This document shows positions 60,011 to 64,000 of a stretch of DNA of 64,000 bases, piece by piece. The stretch's first letter is position 1. Each line of letters begins with the position of its first letter. Source of the DNA: Agrococcus sp. SGAir0287 (GTDB lineage: Bacteria; Actinomycetota; Actinomycetes; Actinomycetales; Microbacteriaceae); assembly GCF_005484985.1 (NCBI RefSeq), contig NZ_CP027942.1:1116001-1180000 (forward strand), given 5' to 3'. Below the pieces are notes generated by a model. That model was not told the origin of the DNA. It searched no databases and saw nothing but the letters and a program-made list of their open reading frames with translations. Position numbers and translations under genes: made by a program.

Positions 60011-60654
60011 CGGGCCCACTCCGGCTCGGCGAGCAGCGCCTGCAGGTCCTCGAGCGCGCGCGCGACGTGGACGCCGTCGGCGGCGGCGTGGTGGATCTGC
60101 AGCGACAGCGGCAGCATCGTGCGCGCGCCGCGCTCGACGTATCGCCCGAGGGTCACGATGGGGGCGAGATGGTCCCACGCGTCGCGCACCTGCAGCGAGA
60201 AGCCGGTGAAGGACGTCCACGGCAGGCTCGAGACGTCGAAGGCGTTGGCGGGCGGCGGCCCCATGGGGAAGAGCCCCTCGGTCGTGCGGTGCTCCGCGAG
60301 CACCGAGGCCGCCGCCGCGTGGAAGGCCGCGAAGTCCGCGTCGTAGGGCGCCCACACGCACGCGAAGGCCTCGGTCGCCGGGCGCAGGACCGTGAAGGCG
60401 GGATGCACGACGTCCCAGAGCGCCGGCTCGCCGTCGACGAGCGTCATCCGCAGCGCCTCGTGCCGCTGCACGACCGTGGCGATCGCCCAGATCTGGGCCA
60501 CGTAGGTCTTCCTGCTCGACGCGGCGAGCGTCGCCGCGAACGCCGTGACGTCGAGCTCGACCGTCGTCGCATGCGTGCACGGCACGCGCTCGCGGTAGTG
60601 CGCGAAGTGCTCGCGACGGGGCCAGGCGTCGAGGTCGATGCGGCGTGCGTCCAT
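60007..60654 (-). CDS. Chloramphenicol acetyltransferase-like protein
   Basis: This 215-residue protein has the length and layout of trimeric CAT enzymes: REHFAHYRE and CTHATTVELDVTAFAA near the start, FTGFSLQV in the middle and the catalytic LQIHHAAADGVHVAR (HHxxxDG) near the C-terminus. Whether the true acceptor is chloramphenicol is uncertain; several CAT-like chromosomal proteins differ. The ATG follows CAGGAT by 7 nt. Its TAG shares CTAG with the convergent ffh stop. Confidence 0.86.
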   Translation of the reverse strand: MDARRIDLDAWPRREHFAHYRERVPCTHATTVELDVTAFAATLAASSRKTYVAQIWAIATVVQRHEALRMTLVDGEPALWDVVHPAFTVLRPATEAFACVWAPYDADFAAFHAAAASVLAEHRTTEGLFPMGPPPANAFDVSSLPWTSFTGFSLQVRDAWDHLAPIVTLGRYVERGARTMLPLSLQIHHAAADGVHVARALEDLQALLAEPEWAR

Positions 60655-60697
60655 GCTCCCCATCCTGACGGGGCGGGGCGCGCGTAGGCTCGATCGC

Positions 60698-61513
60698 ATG
60701 GTCGCAACCGACATCCCCACCCGCATCGGCGTGCAGGTCTCGCCGCAGCACGCCACCTTCCAGCAGTCGCTCGACGCCGTGCGTCGACTCGAGGACATGG
60801 GCGTCGACGCCGTGTTCAACTGGGACCACTTCTTCCCGCTGTCCGGCGAGCCCGACGGCGAGCACTTCGAGTGCACGACGCAGCTCGCCGCGTGGGCGCA
60901 GGCCACCGAACGGGTCGAGCTCGGCCCGCTCGTGTTCTGCAACTCGTACCGCAATCCCGACCTGCTCGCCGACGTCTCGCGCACGCTCGACCACATCTCG
61001 AACGGCCGCTTCGTGCTGGGCATCGGCGCCGGCTGGTTCGAGCGCGACTACGAGGAGTACGGCTACGAGTTCGGCACGCCGGGCACGCGCATCGGTGCGC
61101 TCGCCGACGCGATGCCCAGGATCGAGCGACGCCTCGCGCGCCTCAACCCGGGCCCGGTGCGCGACATCCCCGTGCTCATCGGCGGCGGCGGCGAGCGCAA
61201 GACGCTGCGCATCGTCGCGCAGCACGCCGACGTCTGGCACTCGTTCGCGGGCCCCGACGAGCTGCAGCACAAGCTCGACGTGCTGCAGGGCCACGCGGAC
61301 GCCGTCGGCCGCGACATCTCGCAGATGGTCGTCTCGAACGGCGCGAGCGTGCGCCAGGGCGTCGGCGGTCTCGGCATCGAGCGCCTCGACGCGCTGCACG
61401 CGCTCGGCACGCGCCTCATCACGGTGTCGATCTCGGGCGACGACACCGCCGACGGCTACGACGTCGAGAAGGTGCGCCCCTTCCTCGACTGGCGCGACGC
61501 GAAGAACGCCTGA
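60698..61513 (+). CDS. LLM-class F420-dependent oxidoreductase
   Basis: This 271-residue TIM-barrel of the luciferase-like monooxygenase superfamily has FNWDHFFPLSGEPDGEHFECTT near the N-terminus, FVLGIGAGWFERDYEEYG and VLIGGGGERKTLRIVAQHAD, the pattern of actinobacterial F420-dependent members. The substrate is unknown. The ATG follows TAGGCT (60685-60690) by 7 nt. Confidence 0.88.
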   Translation: MVATDIPTRIGVQVSPQHATFQQSLDAVRRLEDMGVDAVFNWDHFFPLSGEPDGEHFECTTQLAAWAQATERVELGPLVFCNSYRNPDLLADVSRTLDHISNGRFVLGIGAGWFERDYEEYGYEFGTPGTRIGALADAMPRIERRLARLNPGPVRDIPVLIGGGGERKTLRIVAQHADVWHSFAGPDELQHKLDVLQGHADAVGRDISQMVVSNGASVRQGVGGLGIERLDALHALGTRLITVSISGDDTADGYDVEKVRPFLDWRDAKNA

Positions 61514-61678
61514 GGCAGCGGCGGGTCGGACGTGCGCGGATCCAGCACCTGGAGGCGCTCAGCGTCACGAGGGTCTGGATTCGCGCACTCCGCGCCGCCT
61601 CTCGACCGCACGCTCGCGCATTGCGAGCATCGGGCCGCACGACCCGACGGCGGGTTGCCGCATCCGAGCGGAGCCCGC

Positions 61679-62122
61679 ATGTCCACGATGGTGTTCGTCG
61701 ACCTGCCCGTCGCCGACCTCGACCGCGCGACGGCGTTCTACGAGGGCCTCGGCTGGAGGATCGAGCCGCACTGCGCCGACGAGGACGCGGCGTGCGTCGT
61801 CGTCTCGGACGCGATCTCCCTCATGATCCTCCGACGCGAGCACTTCCAGGCCTTCACGACGAAGCAGGGCGCCGGCTCCGCCACGACGGCGCAGGTGCTC
61901 GTCGCCATCAGCCAGCCCTCCCGCGAGGCCGTCGCGGAGATCGCGGCCAAGGCGCTGGCCGCCGGCGGCACCGAGGCCCGCGAGGCGCAGGACCACGGCT
62001 TCATGGTGCAGCACGCGGTGCAGGACCCCGACGGCATCGTCCTCGAGTTCCTGTGGATGGACCCGCGGGCCGCCGAGCAGGAGCCGGAGGCGTTCATCGC
62101 CGAGCAGGGGTACGAGGTCTGA
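61679..62122 (+). CDS. VOC-superfamily protein (glyoxalase/bleomycin-resistance fold)
   Basis: This 147-residue protein begins MVFVDLPVADLDRATAFYEGLGW and ends DPDGIVLEFLWMDP, a standard VOC two-module fold with a glyoxalase-like metal Glu near the end. No specific activity can be assigned. GGAG precedes the ATG by 5 nt. The 165 nt before it hold no obvious promoter box. Confidence 0.87.
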   Translation: MSTMVFVDLPVADLDRATAFYEGLGWRIEPHCADEDAACVVVSDAISLMILRREHFQAFTTKQGAGSATTAQVLVAISQPSREAVAEIAAKALAAGGTEAREAQDHGFMVQHAVQDPDGIVLEFLWMDPRAAEQEPEAFIAEQGYEV

Positions 62123-62201
62123 TCGGGGATGCGGTGGTGCTCGTCGAGGGCGAGCCCGCCGTCCGCACGGCGTTCCTCGCCGCCTTCTCGCGCCCTGCGG
62201 G

Positions 62202-63298
62202 CTAGGAGCGCATCGCGTCGACGAGCTGCTCGAGCACCGCGGGCATGCCCCCGCGATCATCGCCTCGCGCTGCTGCGCCGCGGAGCCGCCGTCCGCGAGC
62301 ACCTGCACCGCCGCGGCGATGCCCTCGGTCGCGCCCAGCTCCTCGGCGATCGGCTCGAGCCGCTCGAGCGTGGAGTGCAGCACCTCCGCGACCCGCATCG
62401 TGGCGCCGTCGGCGGTCGTGATCATCACGGCGTCGAGGCCGAAGCGCGCCGTGCGCCACCGGTTCTCGCGGACGAGCCACGAGGGGATGCGCTCCGGCGC
62501 CGTGCCCTCGTCGATCGCCCGCAGGCGCTCCTCGACGAGGCAGTGGGTCAGCGCCGTCACGGCGTGCACGTGCGCGAGGGACGGTGCGCCGTCGGCGATG
62601 CGCGCCTCGACGGTGCCGAGTCGCGGCGACGGCCGCACGTCCCATCGCAGCTCCGTGAGCCCGTCCGCCGCGCCGACGTGCACGAGATCGTGGGCGACGC
62701 GCTCCCACGTGGCCCAGTCGGGCATCTCGGGCGGCAGGCCCGCGTTCGGGATCTGCTGGAAGAGCATCGCCCGCTGCGACGCGTAGCCGGAGTCGTGGCC
62801 GGCCCAGTAGGGGCTCGACGCCGACAGGGCGAGGATGAGCGGCAGGTGGTCGAGCAGCGCGTGCAGCACGGGGATGGCCTGGCGCTCCGGGCGGTCGAGG
62901 CCGACGTGCGTGTGCACCCCGAAGATGAGCAGCCGCTCCGCCCAGGATCCGCCGTGCTCGATGAGCCTGCGGTACCTGGGGGAGTCGGTGACGGGCTGGC
63001 CGCGCCACTGCGCCGTCGGATGCGTGCCCGAGCCGATGACGTCGACGCCCTCCGCATCCGCCGCCTCCACCACGAGGTCGCGCAGCTCGCGCACCTCGTC
63101 GATCGCGGCCTGCGTCGAGTCGTGGATGCCGGTGACGAGCTCGACGGTGTTCTGCAGGAACTCGCCCTTCACCCGGCCGTCGCCGATGCGAGCGAGCACG
63201 GCGGGCGCGACGGGCGCGAGGTCGCGCGTCGAGCGGTCGACGAGCTGCAGCTCCCACTCGACGCCGAGGGTGCCGCGTGCGGAGAGGGCGAAGTCCAT
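62202..63298 (-). CDS. ybdK: YbdK-type carboxylate-amine ligase, with apparent 3' frameshift
   Basis: The protein belongs to the GCS2 (glutamate-cysteine ligase 2) family: [12 protein letters not shown] at the start, [36 protein letters not shown] and [16 protein letters not shown]. It makes gamma-glutamyl compounds in vitro in relatives; its role here is unknown. The frame is broken at a run of five C (62248-62252). One more base would join QREAMIAG to [15 protein letters not shown] and stop at 62202, giving 365 residues, a normal length. Without it the frame would run antisense through the VOC gene. TACGCT lies 6 nt before the ATG at 63298. Confidence 0.88.
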
Positions 63299-63503
63299 GG
63301 CGCCAGCGTACGGGCGCGCGCTCCCGCGGATGCGGGACGCGCGTCACGGGACGCGATCGACCGCGCAGGTATGCCAGAATGGTGGGTCGAGTCCGCTCCA
63401 CCCACCCTCTACCGGGCGGCGCAGGCTCCCACCGCCTTCCCTCCCCGCGTCCCCGCCGCGGCCCGAGGGGTGCACACACCTCACGAGAACCACCAGGAGA
63501 ACT
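63299..63503 (+). promoter_or_regulatory. rpsP leader and promoter region
   Basis: TATGCCAGAAT at 63370-63380 offers a -10 element (TATGCC or CAGAAT), and the leader of about 120 nt is pyrimidine-rich with a GGCGGCG/CGCCGCGG pairing possibility. AGGAGA lies 3 nt before the rpsP GTG. Leader-mediated autoregulation is possible but not shown by the sequence. Confidence 0.4.
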
Positions 63504-63968
63504 GTGGCTGTCAAGATCCGACTCAAGCGCTTCGGCAAGATGCGCGCGCCCTACTACCGCATCGTCGTCGCCGACTCGCGCACCAAGCGCGACGGCCGCG
63601 TGATCGAGGAGATCGGCCTCTACCACCCGACCGAGAACCCCTCGCGCATCGAGGTCGACGGCGAGCGTGCGCAGTACTGGCTCGGCGTCGGCGCGCAGCC
63701 GACCGAGCAGGTCGCCGCGATCCTCAAGCTCACGGGCGATTGGGGCCGGTTCCAGGGCGACGAGAACGCGGTCTCGACCGTGCAGCAGCCCGAGGGCAAG
63801 GCGCAGTTCGTCGCCGACGAGAAGAAGGCGCCCGTGCTGAAGCCGAAGGCGGAGAAGAAGGCGGAGGAGCCCGCCGAGGCTCCCGCCGACGACGCTGCCG
63901 AGGCGCCGGCCGAGGACGCTGCCGACGCGACGCCCGCCGAGGGCGACGCCGAGACCAAGGGCGAGTAG
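63504..63968 (+). CDS. rpsP: 30S ribosomal protein S16
   Basis: This 154-residue protein has the S16 core (residues 1-85): [20 protein letters not shown], then [19 protein letters not shown] and [17 protein letters not shown]. The last 60 residues are a Lys/Ala/Glu-rich acidic tail, as in actinobacterial S16 proteins. The GTG start is fixed by the AVKIRLKR motif. It heads the rpsP-khpA(-rimM-trmD) operon. Confidence 0.97.
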   Translation: MAVKIRLKRFGKMRAPYYRIVVADSRTKRDGRVIEEIGLYHPTENPSRIEVDGERAQYWLGVGAQPTEQVAAILKLTGDWGRFQGDENAVSTVQQPEGKAQFVADEKKAPVLKPKAEKKAEEPAEAPADDAAEAPAEDAADATPAEGDAETKGE

Positions 63969-63971
63969 CCC

Positions 63972-64000
63972 ATGCTCGTGGCGGCGCTGGAGCACCTCGT
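63972..64000 (+). CDS. khpA: KH-domain RNA-binding protein KhpA, start only
   Basis: ATG 3 nt after the rpsP stop begins MLVAALEHLV, which matches the N-terminus of actinobacterial KhpA, and this is its usual place. Only nine codons are visible. Confidence 0.75.

Overview
The window is a 64 kb piece of a high-GC actinobacterial chromosome, most probably from the family Microbacteriaceae (an Agrococcus-like organism is my best guess; this is inference). Supporting signs are the very high GC, a tmRNA whose tag reads ANSKRTDFALAA, a SigH/RsrA redox pair, a fused Kgd-type 2-oxoglutarate enzyme, a GuaB1-type IMPDH relative, an F420-type luciferase-like oxidoreductase, and a mevalonate cluster with type 2 IPP isomerase. 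The content is mainly core chromosome. I see no phage, insertion sequence, CRISPR array or integrated element.

Layout. 1-3.6 kb: mevalonate operon on the minus strand (mvk, mvaD, pmk, fni; fni runs off the left edge), preceded by a candidate 28-codon leader ORF. 3.6-8.4 kb: prfB, an HpaB-like flavin monooxygenase, ftsEX and smpB. 8.4-11.7 kb: a membrane protein, pfkA, a 27-bp palindrome and ssrA. 11.7-18.3 kb: rhodanese, VOC protein, SDR, hisN-like, DUF3817, marR, rsgA, aroA, and divergent sigH-rsrA. 18.7-27.4 kb: lipoprotein, kgd, HNH nuclease, A-family polymerase and guaB1. 27.4-31.1 kb: a 27-codon leaderless leader ORF coupled to two CNNM/CBS transporters, then a GT87-like membrane protein. 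31.1-31.45 kb: two palindromic repeat units. 31.5-38.6 kb: metX, metY, an acyltransferase, SDR, EamA and MFS transporters. 38.6-41 kb: yceD-rpmF-rnc-mutM. 41-48.5 kb: acyltransferase, ALDH, GNAT, smc and DUF3072. 48.5-54 kb: two paralogous lipoproteins, FAD oxidoreductase, RlmG-like methyltransferase, DUF817 and Arr. 54-64 kb: AlkA-like glycosylase, TerC with a yybP-ykoY-type riboswitch, ftsY, an AMP-binding protein without its C-terminal domain, ffh, a CAT-like gene, LLM and VOC proteins, a ybdK-type ligase, rpsP and the start of khpA.

Functional themes. Protein biogenesis and quality control are well represented (prfB, smpB/ssrA, rsgA, rpmF, rnc, ftsY, ffh, rpsP, khpA), together with division and chromosome segregation (ftsEX, smc), methionine entry by direct sulfhydrylation (metX/metY), isoprenoid supply, and DNA repair (mutM, alkA).

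The strongest window-wide signal is regulatory. More than 20 genes have a -10-like hexamer (TANNNT, or the variant (C/G)AGGAT) ending 6-9 nt before the start codon, the expected architecture for leaderless transcripts. This rule decides some starts (arr, hisN) and exposes two short leaderless ORFs coupled by ATGA overlaps to mvk and to the first CNNM gene. Two conserved genes, ffh and ybdK, carry apparent single-base deletions that are most likely sequence errors.
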